In this document: positions 16,406 to 25,774 of the stretch, piece by piece
Layout of the letters: every line of letters begins with the position of its first letter
Position numbering within the stretch: position 1 is the first letter of the stretch
Assembly: GCF_030812675.1 (NCBI RefSeq)
Contig: NZ_JAUSTE010000002.1
Span: 62,001 to 126,000, forward strand
DNA length: 64,000 nucleotides
Direction of reading: 5' to 3'
Source: Sinomonas atrocyanea
GTDB lineage: Bacteria > Actinomycetota > Actinomycetes > Actinomycetales > Micrococcaceae
The notes under the pieces: generated by a model
The model's input: only the letters and a program-made list of their open reading frames with translations
Databases searched by the model: none
Told to the model about the DNA's origin: nothing
Program-made: the position numbers and the translations under genes

Positions 16406-18622
16406 ATGACTGAAGCTGCCGCTCCCCAGGCCCCTGTCGCGAAGAAGGTGCCCACGAGGCGCGAGCGTCACGGCGACGCCTTCGTTGACCCGTACGAATG
16501 GCTGCGTGAGAAGGACAATCCGGAGGTCGTCGAGCATCTTACCGCCGAGAACGCCTACACCGATGCGGTCACGGCCGGCCAGCAGCCCCTCCGCGAGGCG
16601 ATCTTCGAGGAGATCAGGCGCCGCACCCAGGAGACGGACCTGTCCGTCCCGGCCCGCAAGGACGGGTGGTGGTACTACGCCCGCACCGTCGAGGGCCAGC
16701 AGTACCCGATCTACTGCCGGGTCAGGGCCGATGGCGCCGGCCGCGCAGACGACGGCGGCGACCTCCTCGGCGCGTGGACGCCGCCCGCCGTCGTGCCCGG
16801 CACCGCGGTCCCCGGAGAGCAGGTGCTGCTGGACGGGAACGCCGAGGCCGAGGGGCACCCCTTCTTCGCGCTCGGCGGGGCCGCCGTCTCCCGCGATGGG
16901 AACCTGTACGCCTACTCGGTCGACACCGCCGGAGACGAGACCTTCACCCTGCGCATCAAGGACCTCCGCACCGGCGATCACCTTTCCGAGGTCATCGAGG
17001 GCGTGTTCTACGGCCTCGAGTTCGATCCGGACGGCTCGCGGCTGTTCTACATGGTCGCGGACGACTCCTGGCGCCCCTACCAGGTGCGCGTGCACGTGCT
17101 CGGCACCCCGCCGGAGCAGGACACGGTCCTGTACCAGGAGGACGACGTCGCGCAGTGGACCGGGATCGACCTCTCCTCGGACCGCCGCTGGCTCCTCGTC
17201 GGGATCGGCAACTCGGAGTACTCGGAGACCCGCGTCCTCGACCTGGCCGGCCCCGACGCCCGCCTCCGGCTCGTGCTGGGGCGCGAGGAGCGCATCCTCC
17301 ACACCGCCGAGCCGTTCGAGCACGGCGGCCGCACGCGGCTGCTGCTCCTGCACGACGGGCGCCCCGAGGGCCCCGAGGGCTCGGCCCCGAACAGCATGCT
17401 CTCCCTCGTCGACCTGGCCGAGACGTCCAAGCCGCTGTCCGAACAGCGCTGGTCGACGCTCGTTCCGCACGACGAGCAGGTCAAGGTCGAGGGGGCGGAC
17501 GTCTCCGCGACGCATCTCGTCGTCACGCTGCGCAGGGACACCGTCACCACCGTCCGCTTCGCACCCCTCGCGGACGCCGTCGAGGCCGCGGACGCCGGCC
17601 GGACGCCGTCGTTCGTCGAGCCGCAGTTCGGCGAGGAGCTCTACACGGCCGGCGGCGGTGTCACCGAGCATGGCGCCCCGGTCGCGCGGCTGAGCTTCAC
17701 CTCCTACGTCACTCCCCCGCGCGTCTACGACTACGTGCTGGCCACCGGCGAGCTGCTCCTGCGGAAGGAGACCCCGGTGCTCGGCGGATACGACCCGGAC
17801 CAGTACGTGGCGGAGCGGGCCTGGGCGACGGCCGAGGACGGCACGCGCATCCCGCTGTCGGTGGTCCGGCGGGCGTCGGTCCAGCGGGACGGGACGAACC
17901 CGGCCCTCGTCTACGGGTACGGCTCGTACGAGGTGAGCATGGACCCGGCCTTCGCCGTGGCCCGGCTCAGCCTCCTGGACCGGGGCATCGTGTTCGTCGT
18001 CGCCCACGTGCGCGGCGGCGGCGAGCTGGGGCGCCACTGGTACGAGGACGGCAAGAAGCTGAACAAGCGGAACACGTTCACCGACTTCGTCGCCGCCACC
18101 GACTGGGTCGCCTCCTCGGGGTGGGCGGACCCGGCCCGGATCGCCTGCATGGGCGGCTCCGCCGGCGGCCTGCTCATCGGTGCGGTGCTGAACCTGGCCC
18201 CGGAGAAGTACGCGGCCGCCGTCGCCCAGGTCCCGTTCGTGGACGCCCTCACCACGATCCTGGACCCCGAGCTGCCGCTCTCCGCCCTCGAGTGGGAGGA
18301 GTGGGGCAACCCGATCGAGGACGCCGAGGTCTACGCCTACATGAAGTCCTACACGCCCTACGAGAACGTGCACTCGGCCCCGTATCCGAAGGTCGCCGCC
18401 GTGACGAGCTTCAACGACACGCGCGTGCTGTACGTCGAGCCGGCCAAGTGGGTCCAGGCGCTGCGCGAGGCCACCACATCCGGGCAGCCGATCGTGCTCA
18501 AGACCGAGATGGACGCCGGGCACGGCGGCGCGTCGGGACGCTACGAGGCGTGGAGGGAGCGGGCCTGGGACTACGCGTTCATCGCGGACGCCCTCGGCGC
18601 CACGGAACTCCTCCCCCGCTGA
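16406..18622 (+). CDS. ptrB: Oligopeptidase B (S9 family serine peptidase)
   Basis: A 738-residue prolyl-oligopeptidase-family enzyme with an N-terminal beta-propeller and a C-terminal alpha/beta-hydrolase domain. The catalytic triad is Ser585 (CMGGSAGGLL), Asp671 (FNDTRV) and His706 (MDAGHGG). The motif YVEPAKW after the Asp is typical of oligopeptidase B, which cuts short peptides after Arg or Lys in the cytoplasm. The ATG has no ribosome binding site; TAGGGT ends 6 nt before it, suggesting a leaderless message. It is a single gene convergent with a permease gene. Confidence 0.92.
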   Translation: MTEAAAPQAPVAKKVPTRRERHGDAFVDPYEWLREKDNPEVVEHLTAENAYTDAVTAGQQPLREAIFEEIRRRTQETDLSVPARKDGWWYYARTVEGQQYPIYCRVRADGAGRADDGGDLLGAWTPPAVVPGTAVPGEQVLLDGNAEAEGHPFFALGGAAVSRDGNLYAYSVDTAGDETFTLRIKDLRTGDHLSEVIEGVFYGLEFDPDGSRLFYMVADDSWRPYQVRVHVLGTPPEQDTVLYQEDDVAQWTGIDLSSDRRWLLVGIGNSEYSETRVLDLAGPDARLRLVLGREERILHTAEPFEHGGRTRLLLLHDGRPEGPEGSAPNSMLSLVDLAETSKPLSEQRWSTLVPHDEQVKVEGADVSATHLVVTLRRDTVTTVRFAPLADAVEAADAGRTPSFVEPQFGEELYTAGGGVTEHGAPVARLSFTSYVTPPRVYDYVLATGELLLRKETPVLGGYDPDQYVAERAWATAEDGTRIPLSVVRRASVQRDGTNPALVYGYGSYEVSMDPAFAVARLSLLDRGIVFVVAHVRGGGELGRHWYEDGKKLNKRNTFTDFVAATDWVASSGWADPARIACMGGSAGGLLIGAVLNLAPEKYAAAVAQVPFVDALTTILDPELPLSALEWEEWGNPIEDAEVYAYMKSYTPYENVHSAPYPKVAAVTSFNDTRVLYVEPAKWVQALREATTSGQPIVLKTEMDAGHGGASGRYEAWRERAWDYAFIADALGATELLPR

Positions 18623-18626
18623 TCCC

Positions 18627-18695
18627 GGGGGGTCACCTTCGGGGGGTCACCTTCTGGGGGTCACCTTCTGAGGGTCACCTCACGGACGCTGACCC
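18627..18695. repeat. 14-bp tandem repeat at the ptrB/permease convergent junction
   Basis: Four units of 14 bp with TCACCTT/C at 18633, 18647, 18661 and 18675 (core GGGGGTCACCTTCTG). An inverted half unit (GCTGACCCCC) follows near 18688. It is the same unit as in the array at 8775-8894, 10 kb away. The array starts within 5 nt of the ptrB stop. Confidence 0.85.
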
Positions 18696-18711
18696 CCAAG
18701 CGCGGAGGGCC

Positions 18712-20184
18712 TCAGACGTTCGCGTCCACGCTCTCCGCCTCGGCGTCGCCGGAGGCTGCTGCCGCGGCCGCCTCCCGGCGCCGGACGAGCAGCCAGCCGA
18801 GCCAGAGGAGCAGCGCGATCACCGGAACGCTGAGGATGGTGTACAGGCCGATCGGGAAGACCTCGCCGGTGGCCTTGTCCGTCATGGTGTCGAACGCGAT
18901 GAGCACCGTGATCGCGGCCAGCGCGGCCAGACCGAGCCAGCTGGTCCAGGGCGAGCCGGGCATCGGAAGCGAGGACGCGCCGTCGCCCTTCTTCTTCCGC
19001 AGCATGAGCTGGCACGCGAAGATCGAGCCCCACGTGAAGATCACGCCGATCGAGGCGGTGTTGAGCGCGAGGTCGAACGCGTGCGTGCCGCCGGCCCAGA
19101 TGTTCACGAGGATGCCCACCAGGTACACGGCGGCGATGGCGAGGATCGCAGCGTAGGGCACGTGCCGCTTGGACATGCGGGTGAGCCAATGCGGCGCGTG
19201 GCCGTTGGAGGCCATGGTGCGGAAGATGCGGCCGATCGAGTAGAGGCCGGTGTTGGACGAGCTCAGCGCGGCGGTGATGACCACGAGGTTCATGACGTCG
19301 CCGATCCACCCGACGCCGAGGTGGTCGAAGACCGTGACGAACGGGCTCACGCCGGCCTTGTACTGGTCCGAGGGCAGCAGCATCGCCAGGAGCAGGACGG
19401 AGCCGACGTAGAAGACGACGATCCGCAGCACCACGGCGCGGATGGCGCGGGGGACCTCCCGCTGCGGGTCCTCCATCTCGCCGGCGGTGATGCCGACCAG
19501 CTCGATCGCGTTGTAGGCGAAGATCACGGCGTTGAGCACGAGGATCATCACGAAGAAGCCGTGCGGGAACATGCCCCCGTCGCCGGAGAGGAGGTTCGAC
19601 GGGGACGCGTGCGTGGTACCGATCCGGGTGTTGAGGACCACCATGACCGTGCCGGCCACGAGGAAGAGCGAGATCGCGGTCACCTTGAGCACGGACGCCC
19701 AGAACTCGAACTCCCCGAAGGCCCTGACGCTGAGCAGGTTCACGGCCACGAGCAGGGCCAGCGCACACAGCGCCGAGACCTCCACCGGCACGTTCGGGAA
19801 GAAGTACTGGAAGTACAGGCCGATCGCGAGCAGTTCGGCGATGCCGGTCATGGCCCAGTTGACGAAGTACATCCACCCGGACAGGTAGGCGCCCTTGGCC
19901 CCGAACATCTCCCCCGCGTAGCTCACGAACGAGCCCGACGTCTGCCGGTACATGATCAGCTCGCCGAGCGCCCGCATGAGCAGGTACGCGATGGCGCCCG
20001 CGATCGCGTAGGAGAACACGAGCGCAGGACCGGTCGAGGCGAGCCGTCCGCCCGCGCCCATGAACAGGCCGACGCCGATGGCGCCGCCCATGGCGATCAT
20101 CTGCACATGGCGGCGGCTGAGAGCCCTCTCATAGCCCTCGGCGGACACGGCTGGGGGCGTGGAGGCGTGGTGGTTCTGCTGCAC
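18712..20184 (-). CDS. Amino-acid permease (APC superfamily, AnsP/GABA-permease type)
   Basis: A 490-residue integral membrane transporter with about 12 helices. The N-terminal motif ALSRRHVQMIAMGGAIGVGLFMGAG and the later NAIELVGITAGEMEDPQREVP are hallmarks of the amino acid transporter branch that includes asparagine, GABA and D-alanine/D-serine permeases. It should import a neutral or small amino acid with protons. The exact substrate cannot be read from sequence. Start is GTG with GAAGGA 5 nt upstream. The 115-bp gap to ackA contains only degenerate CTCGTGTG-like repeats. Confidence 0.9.
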   Translation of the reverse strand: MQQNHHASTPPAVSAEGYERALSRRHVQMIAMGGAIGVGLFMGAGGRLASTGPALVFSYAIAGAIAYLLMRALGELIMYRQTSGSFVSYAGEMFGAKGAYLSGWMYFVNWAMTGIAELLAIGLYFQYFFPNVPVEVSALCALALLVAVNLLSVRAFGEFEFWASVLKVTAISLFLVAGTVMVVLNTRIGTTHASPSNLLSGDGGMFPHGFFVMILVLNAVIFAYNAIELVGITAGEMEDPQREVPRAIRAVVLRIVVFYVGSVLLLAMLLPSDQYKAGVSPFVTVFDHLGVGWIGDVMNLVVITAALSSSNTGLYSIGRIFRTMASNGHAPHWLTRMSKRHVPYAAILAIAAVYLVGILVNIWAGGTHAFDLALNTASIGVIFTWGSIFACQLMLRKKKGDGASSLPMPGSPWTSWLGLAALAAITVLIAFDTMTDKATGEVFPIGLYTILSVPVIALLLWLGWLLVRRREAAAAAASGDAEAESVDANV

Positions 20185-20299
20185 AAGGGTCCTTCGTCAG
20201 ACATGCGCCGCGCTTCGATGCGCGGGCCGCCGTCAAGTGTAGGACCCGCGAGTGTGCCTCAGGTCTCGCGTGTGGGCCAGCTCTCGTGTGGTGCTCGTC

Positions 20300-21466
20300 T
20301 CATGCGGGCCTGACCTGCTGGCGGACGACGGCGGCCGTCGCCTCCGCGATCGCCCTCTCCTCGTCGGTGGGAACCACCAGGAGCGGGATGGCGGACTCGG
20401 GGGCCGAGACGGCCCGCGGCTCCTTCGAGCGGACGGCGTTGAGCCCGTCGTCCAGCACCACGCCGAGGGCGCCGAGGCGGGCGGCCACGCGGGCCCGGAA
20501 CGGCGCGGAGTTCTCCCCGATGCCCGCGGTGAAGACGATCGCCTTGGCCCCTCCCACAGCCACGTGGTAGCCGCCGATGTACTTCGCGACGCGGTACGAG
20601 GCGACGTCGAGGGCCACCTGCGCGCGCCGGTCGCCGCCCTCGGCGGCCTCCACCACGGTACGCATGTCGTTCGAGCCCGCGAGGGCCTTGAGCCCGGACT
20701 CGCGGTTGAGCAGGTCATCGATCTCGTCCGCGCCGTGCCCCTGGCGGGCAAGGAACACGAGGATCGAGGGGTCCAGGTCCCCCGAGCGCGTGCCCATGAC
20801 GAGGCCCTCGAGCGGCGTGAAGCCCATCGACGTGTCGATGCTCTCCCCGCCCTGCACCGCGGTGGCGGACACCCCGTTGCCGAGGTGGAGCACCACGCCG
20901 TCGAACTCCTCCGGGGCGATCCCCATCAGCTCGGCGGCGCGGCCGGCCACGTACTGGTGCGAGGTGCCGTGGAAGCCGTACCGGCGGATCCCGTGGTGGG
21001 TGTAGAGCCAGTCCGGCACGGCGTACCGCCAGGCGTGCTCGGGGATGGTGCGGTGGTAGGCGGTGTCGAAGACGGCCGCCTGCGGCATGTCCGGCCACTT
21101 GGAGGCGATGGCCCGCAGGCCGAGGACGTTCGCGGGGTTGTGGAGCGGTGCGAGCGGGTTGAGCCGCTCGATCGCCCGGATAATCTCGTTGTTCACGAGC
21201 ACAGGCTCGGAGAACCGCTCGCCCCCGTGGACCACGCGGTGGCCCACGGCGTCGACCGCGCGTCCGCCGAGCACGCGGTGCAGCTCGGCGTCGACCTGTC
21301 CGAGCGCCTCGGCGTGGTCCCGGGGGCCGCCGTCGAACCCGATCCGCTCGATCAGCCCCTCGGCGAGGACCGCGGGCTCCGGTTCCTGCCCGCCGTCGGC
21401 CTCCCCGACGTCGCGGAGCTGGTACTTGAGGGAGGACGAGCCGGAGTTGATGACGAGGACGAGCAC
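20300..21466 (-). CDS. ackA: Acetate kinase
   Basis: A 388-residue ASKHA-fold kinase interconverting acetyl phosphate plus ADP with acetate plus ATP. The N-terminal signature is LVINSGSSSLKYQL. Other family motifs are GHRVVHGGERF, YGFHGTSHQYV, LHLGNGVSATAV and FTAGIGENS. The start is GTG preceded by CAGGAG; no ATG is suitable. It lies 35 bp downstream of pta in the same direction, forming the overflow/acetate-assimilation pair. It could also recover energy from acetyl-CoA released by phenylacetate degradation. Confidence 0.95.
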   Translation of the reverse strand: MLVLVINSGSSSLKYQLRDVGEADGGQEPEPAVLAEGLIERIGFDGGPRDHAEALGQVDAELHRVLGGRAVDAVGHRVVHGGERFSEPVLVNNEIIRAIERLNPLAPLHNPANVLGLRAIASKWPDMPQAAVFDTAYHRTIPEHAWRYAVPDWLYTHHGIRRYGFHGTSHQYVAGRAAELMGIAPEEFDGVVLHLGNGVSATAVQGGESIDTSMGFTPLEGLVMGTRSGDLDPSILVFLARQGHGADEIDDLLNRESGLKALAGSNDMRTVVEAAEGGDRRAQVALDVASYRVAKYIGGYHVAVGGAKAIVFTAGIGENSAPFRARVAARLGALGVVLDDGLNAVRSKEPRAVSAPESAIPLLVVPTDEERAIAEATAAVVRQQVRPA

Positions 21467-21501
21467 GCGGGACTCCTGGGGCTGGGTCTGGAGGGCTGGG
21501 A

Positions 21502-23604
21502 CTAGACGGACTGGGCGGCGGGCTGGGCGGCCCGGACGTTCTGGGCCTGGATGGCGGTGATGGCCACGGTGTTGACGATGTCCTCGACGGTGCAGCCGCG
21601 CGAGAGGTCGTTGACCGGCTTGCGCAGGCCCTGCAGGACGGGGCCGACCGCGACGGCACCCGAGGACTGCTGGACCGCCTTGTAGGTGTTGTTGCCGGTG
21701 TTGAGGTCCGGGAAGATGAACACGGTCGCCTGCCCCGCCACGTCCGATCCGGGCAGCTTCGAGGCTGCGATCGAGGCGTCCACGGCGGCGTCGTACTGGA
21801 TGGGGCCTTCCACGGCGAGGTCCGGGCGGTGGGCGCGGACGAGCTCGGTGGCGCGGCGGACCTTGTCCACAGCCTCCCCGGATCCCGAGAGGCCGGTCGA
21901 GTAGGAGAGCATCGCCACGCGCGGCTCGACGCCGAACTGGGCCGCTGTCTCCGCCGAGGCCAGCGCGATGTCCGCGAGCTGCTCCTCGTTCGGCTCCGGG
22001 TTCACGGCGCAGTCCCCGTAGACGAGCACGCGGTCCGCCATGAGCATCAGGAACACCGAGGAGACGATCTTGACCCCGGGCTTGGTCTTGACGAACTCGA
22101 GCGCCGGCCTGATGGTGTGGGCGGTCGTGTGGGCGGCGCCGGAGACCATCCCGTCCACGATCCCGAGCTGGACCATCATGGTGCCGAAGTAGCTCACATC
22201 GAGCATGACCTCGAGCGCCTTGGCGAGGTCCACGCCACGGTGGGCGCGCAGCCGGGCGTACTCCTCGGCGAAGCGCTCCCGCAGCGGGGAGAGGGCCGGG
22301 TCCACCACATCGATGCCCTCGAGCGGGACGCCGTTGGCGGCCGCGATCTCGCGGACCTGGCTCTCGTTGCCCAGCAGCGTCAGGTCGCACACGTCGCGGC
22401 GGTGGAGGATGTCCGCGGCCCGCAGGATGCGCACGTCCGTGCCCTCGGGCAGCACGATGCGGGTGCGCTGGGCGCGGGCCCGGCCGATCAGCTCGTGCAG
22501 GAACCGCAGCGGCGTCATCGTGTCCGGGCGGGGCAGGTTGAGCCGCTCGACCAGCTCGTCGTCGTCCACGTGCCGGGCCCACGCTCCCAGGGCCGAGGCG
22601 ACCTTCCGGCGGTGGCCGGTCCAGATCTCGCTGCGGACCTCGGAGACGCTGCGGGCGGCGTGGTAGGTGTCGCCCTCGTAGGCGAAGACGGGGAACGGCG
22701 CCTGCGCGAGCAGCGGGAGGATGTGCGCGTCCGGGGCGAGGCCACCGGTGAGGACCATCGCGGCGGGGACCGGGAACTCGGGAGAGAACGTCGAGGCGAG
22801 CGCCCCGACCATCACGTCGGCCCGGTCGCCGGGGACGATCACGAGGTCGCCGTTCTCGAGTGCGCCGATGAAGTTCGCCACGCTCATGGCGGCGACCTTC
22901 ACGCCGCTGACCTCGCGCTCCATGTCGGCGCTCCCCGCGATCTGCCGCAGCGCGAGCGCGCCGGAGACCTCCCCCGTGGTGGGCCGGGAGATCTCCGCGA
23001 GCTCGGGGAGGACGTAGACCGGCCGGTGGGACACACCGGGCCGGATGGCGGCCCTGATCGCGTCCATCTGCTCGGGGTCGGCACGGTTGACCATCATCAC
23101 CAGGAGGCTGCAGCGCGCCGCGTAGAGCTCCTTCCGGGCCACGTCGACGGCGTCCGCGATCTCCTCGGGGGTGCGGTCCCTGCCGCTCACGACGGCGAGC
23201 ATGGGGCAGCCGAGGTCGTTGGAGAGCCGGGCGTTGAGGGCGAACTCGACGGCGGAGTCCTGGCCGGTAAGGTCCGTGCCCTCCACGACGACGATGTCCA
23301 CGCGGGCGGCGATCTCGGCGAAGACCTCGACGCAGCGGGCGTCGATCTCCTCCCGCTGCCCCTCGGCGAGGAGCCGGCGGACCTCACGCGCCGTGAGGCC
23401 GCCCCGGCACACCGCGGGGTCGAGGTCGAACCGCGAGCGCATGAGCGCCACCATCGGGTCCTCGCCCGGGGCGTCCGCGAGGACCACGGGCTTGAAGAAT
23501 CCGATGCTCCCGGTGCGGGCGTGGAGTGCCTCGGCCACTCCGAGGGCGATGAGCGACTTCCCCGATCCGGGGGTGGTGGCGCTGACGTAGATGCCTCGTG
23601 ACAT
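21502..23604 (-). CDS. pta: Phosphate acetyltransferase
   Basis: A 700-residue long-form Pta. The N-terminal third is a BioD-like P-loop region (YVSATTPGSGKS). A DRTGG domain sits in the middle, and the C-terminal PTA_PTB catalytic domain begins near IGRARAQRTRIVLPEG and ends with TVEDIVNTVAITAIQAQ. It converts acetyl-CoA and phosphate to acetyl phosphate. The long form is often allosterically regulated through its N-terminal domain. It is followed by ackA. Confidence 0.95.
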   Translation of the reverse strand: MSRGIYVSATTPGSGKSLIALGVAEALHARTGSIGFFKPVVLADAPGEDPMVALMRSRFDLDPAVCRGGLTAREVRRLLAEGQREEIDARCVEVFAEIAARVDIVVVEGTDLTGQDSAVEFALNARLSNDLGCPMLAVVSGRDRTPEEIADAVDVARKELYAARCSLLVMMVNRADPEQMDAIRAAIRPGVSHRPVYVLPELAEISRPTTGEVSGALALRQIAGSADMEREVSGVKVAAMSVANFIGALENGDLVIVPGDRADVMVGALASTFSPEFPVPAAMVLTGGLAPDAHILPLLAQAPFPVFAYEGDTYHAARSVSEVRSEIWTGHRRKVASALGAWARHVDDDELVERLNLPRPDTMTPLRFLHELIGRARAQRTRIVLPEGTDVRILRAADILHRRDVCDLTLLGNESQVREIAAANGVPLEGIDVVDPALSPLRERFAEEYARLRAHRGVDLAKALEVMLDVSYFGTMMVQLGIVDGMVSGAAHTTAHTIRPALEFVKTKPGVKIVSSVFLMLMADRVLVYGDCAVNPEPNEEQLADIALASAETAAQFGVEPRVAMLSYSTGLSGSGEAVDKVRRATELVRAHRPDLAVEGPIQYDAAVDASIAASKLPGSDVAGQATVFIFPDLNTGNNTYKAVQQSSGAVAVGPVLQGLRKPVNDLSRGCTVEDIVNTVAITAIQAQNVRAAQPAAQSV

Positions 23605-23708
23605 GTGGGCTCCTGTTCGGGTGCCGCCGGGCTGGTCAGGACCAGTCTTGCAGGTCGCCGGCGAGCTCGCTCAGCACCCTCCGGGCGGGTCACGGCGGGG
23701 TGTGCTCC

Positions 23709-23755
23709 TTGACACGTCCGGGCGTTATGGGATTACCTAATGAACATTCGGTAAA
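23709..23755 (+). promoter_or_regulatory. paaI-paaK promoter with PaaR-type operator
   Basis: -35 TTGACA (23709-23714) is followed after about 18 bp by a -10-like TTACCT. The -10 is embedded in a palindromic site at 23732-23755 whose ends match the paaZ operator (ATTAC...TTCGGTAA). The middle is more degenerate than in the other three sites, so affinity may differ. Confidence 0.6.
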
Positions 23756-23775
23756 GAATTGCGAGAAGGTGCCCC

Positions 23776-24237
23776 ATGAGCGAAGCTGCTCCCGCCCACA
23801 CGCTGGCCCACCCGATCCTCACGGACGACTACGCGACGGAATGGATGGGCCTGTCGGTCCTCGAGCTCGGCGACGGCACGGCCACCGTGTCCACCACGCT
23901 GCGGCGGGAGATGCTCAACGGCTTCGGCATCGCCCATGGCGGGATGCTCTTCGCCATCGCCGACTCGGCCTTCGCCCTGGCGTGCAACCCGCACACGCCC
24001 GAGGAGGGCCACAACACCATGACCGTCGCCTCCGGCGTCGACGTGAACTTCCTCGCCCCAGCCCACGAGGGCGAGCTGATCACCGCCGTCGCCGCCCGGC
24101 GGGCCCATGCGGGCCGCAGCGGCCTCTACGACATCCAGGTCTTCGCCTCCCCCGCGGACACCCCCCACACGGCGGAGTCCCCCGGCCGCCTCGTGGTCGA
24201 GTTCCGCGGGCGCTCCCGGACGATCCCCCAGCGCTAG
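23776..24237 (+). CDS. paaI: Hydroxyphenylacetyl-CoA / acyl-CoA thioesterase
   Basis: A 153-residue hot-dog thioesterase. The catalytic helix motif is NGFGIAHGGMLFAIADSAFALACN, with the key Asp in IADSAF. PaaI releases CoA from dead-end hydroxyphenylacetyl-CoA esters so the CoA pool is not trapped. It starts 20 nt after the PaaR-type operator, with AGAAGG as ribosome binding site, and is followed by paaK 107 nt downstream in the same direction. Confidence 0.92.
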   Translation: MSEAAPAHTLAHPILTDDYATEWMGLSVLELGDGTATVSTTLRREMLNGFGIAHGGMLFAIADSAFALACNPHTPEEGHNTMTVASGVDVNFLAPAHEGELITAVAARRAHAGRSGLYDIQVFASPADTPHTAESPGRLVVEFRGRSRTIPQR

Positions 24238-24344
24238 CCGGGCCGCCCGGCCCGGCGCCAGAGCACGACGGCGTGTGCCCGCCCGCTGTGCGCCCCGGAC
24301 CCCGCTCCCCGCATCGACCCCGCCCCTCCCCAGCCGACAACGAA

Positions 24345-25709
24345 GTGAGCACCGCAGTGACCCAGACCGCATCCGCCCCCGAGACCCCGACCTCCTCGGC
24401 CTTCGGCCCCGCTGTCCTCGATGCCGAGGAGACGATGAGCCGCGACCAGATCGAGGCCCTGCAGCTGACCCGGCTGCAGGAGACCGTCAAGTACGCCTAC
24501 GAGCGTGTGCCGCACTACACGCGCAAGTTCGACGAGGCCGGGGTCCACCCCGAGGACCTCAAGGAACTCGACGACCTCGCGAAGTTCCCGTACACCACCA
24601 AGGAGGACCTCCGCGAGGAGTACCCCTTCGGCATGTTCGCGGTGCCCATGAACGAGGTCACGCGCATCCACGCCTCCTCCGGCACGACCGGCCGCCCGAC
24701 GGTGGTCGGGTACACCCGGCAGGACCTCGACACTTGGGCCACCATCGTGGCGCGCTGCTTCCGCGCCGCGGGCGTGCGCCCCGGCATGAAGGTCCACAAC
24801 GCCTACGGCTACGGCCTGTTCACCGGCGGCCTCGGCGCGCACTCGGGCATCGAGAAGCTCGGCGCGACGGTCATCCCCATGTCCGGCGGCCAGACCGAGA
24901 AGCAGATCCAGCTCATCGAGGACTTCGCCCCGGATGCCATCTGCTGCACACCGACCTACCTGCTCACCATCGGCGACGCGATGCTGCACAAGGGCCTCGA
25001 CCCCCGCAAGACCTCGCTCAAGTACGCCGTGCTCGGGGCCGAGCCGTGGACCAATGAGATGCGCGCCGAGCTCGAGGAGATGTTCGGCATCAAGGCCTCG
25101 GACATCTACGGCCTCTCGGAGGTCATGGGCCCCGGCGTGGCCGGGGAGTCCGTCGAGACCCAGGACGGCTCGCACATCTGGGAGGACCACTTCCGCCCCG
25201 AGATCGTCGACCCGTTCGACCTCACCAAGACCAAGGCCGACGGCGAGACGGGCGAGCTCGTCTTCACCTCGCTGACCAAGCAGGCCCTGCCGATCATCCG
25301 GTACCGCACCAAGGACCTCTCGACCCTGCTGCCGGGCACCGCCCGCCCGGGCCACCGCCGCATGGGCCGCATCTCGGGCCGCACGGACGACATGATCATC
25401 CTGCGCGGCGTCAACCTGTTCCCCTCGCAGATCGAGGAGATCGCCCTGCGGATCCCGGAGCTGAGCCCGCACTTCCAGCTCGTGCTCACCCGCCCGGAGG
25501 GCCGCCGCATGGACGAGCTCACCGTCAAGATCGAGCCGCGCGAGGGCACCACGCCGGACCAGCGCGACGCCGCCGGCGCCTCCCTGCGCCAGCAGATCAA
25601 GATCCACATCGGCTCCTCGTGCCGGATCGACGTCGTGGAGCCCGGCTCGCTCGAGCGCTCCAACGGCAAGCTCCGCCGCATCTACGACCTGCGCGAGAAG
25701 CAGGCCTGA
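24345..25709 (+). CDS. paaK: Phenylacetate-CoA ligase
   Basis: About 454 residues. It activates phenylacetate to phenylacetyl-CoA with ATP. The AMP-binding motif is ASSGTTGRPTVVGYT, with further adenylation motifs DIYGLSEVMGPG and IIRYRTKDLS, and LERSNGKLRRI near the C-terminus. N-terminal SRDQIEALQLTRLQETVKYAYERVP is the PaaK consensus start. GTG codons at 24345 and 24357 both lie in frame; neither has a good ribosome binding site, so the start is uncertain by a few residues. It shares the paaI promoter. A short GC hairpin at 24237-24256 lies between them but has too small a loop to be a confident terminator. Confidence 0.93.
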   Translation: MSTAVTQTASAPETPTSSAFGPAVLDAEETMSRDQIEALQLTRLQETVKYAYERVPHYTRKFDEAGVHPEDLKELDDLAKFPYTTKEDLREEYPFGMFAVPMNEVTRIHASSGTTGRPTVVGYTRQDLDTWATIVARCFRAAGVRPGMKVHNAYGYGLFTGGLGAHSGIEKLGATVIPMSGGQTEKQIQLIEDFAPDAICCTPTYLLTIGDAMLHKGLDPRKTSLKYAVLGAEPWTNEMRAELEEMFGIKASDIYGLSEVMGPGVAGESVETQDGSHIWEDHFRPEIVDPFDLTKTKADGETGELVFTSLTKQALPIIRYRTKDLSTLLPGTARPGHRRMGRISGRTDDMIILRGVNLFPSQIEEIALRIPELSPHFQLVLTRPEGRRMDELTVKIEPREGTTPDQRDAAGASLRQQIKIHIGSSCRIDVVEPGSLERSNGKLRRIYDLREKQA

Positions 25710-25721
25710 CTCCCCTTCCCG

Positions 25722-25752
25722 ACGGGGCCGCCGGTGAATCCGGCGGCCCCGT
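25722..25752 (+). terminator. Intrinsic terminator after paaK
   Basis: A perfect 13-bp stem ACGGGGCCGCCGG / CCGGCGGCCCCGT with a 5-nt loop, starting 12 nt after the paaK stop and followed by TCCC. It separates paaIK from paaR. Confidence 0.8.
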
Positions 25753-25774
25753 TCCCTTCCCTAGACTGGATCCC

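Noticed and set aside
18712-20184. Permease considered the partner of glutamate decarboxylase
   Set aside because: It is 11 kb away and belongs to the asparagine/GABA-permease-like group; nothing ties it to gadB.
24237-24256. GC hairpin between paaI and paaK as a terminator
   Set aside because: The loop is only 2 nt at full pairing and the two genes appear to share one promoter.
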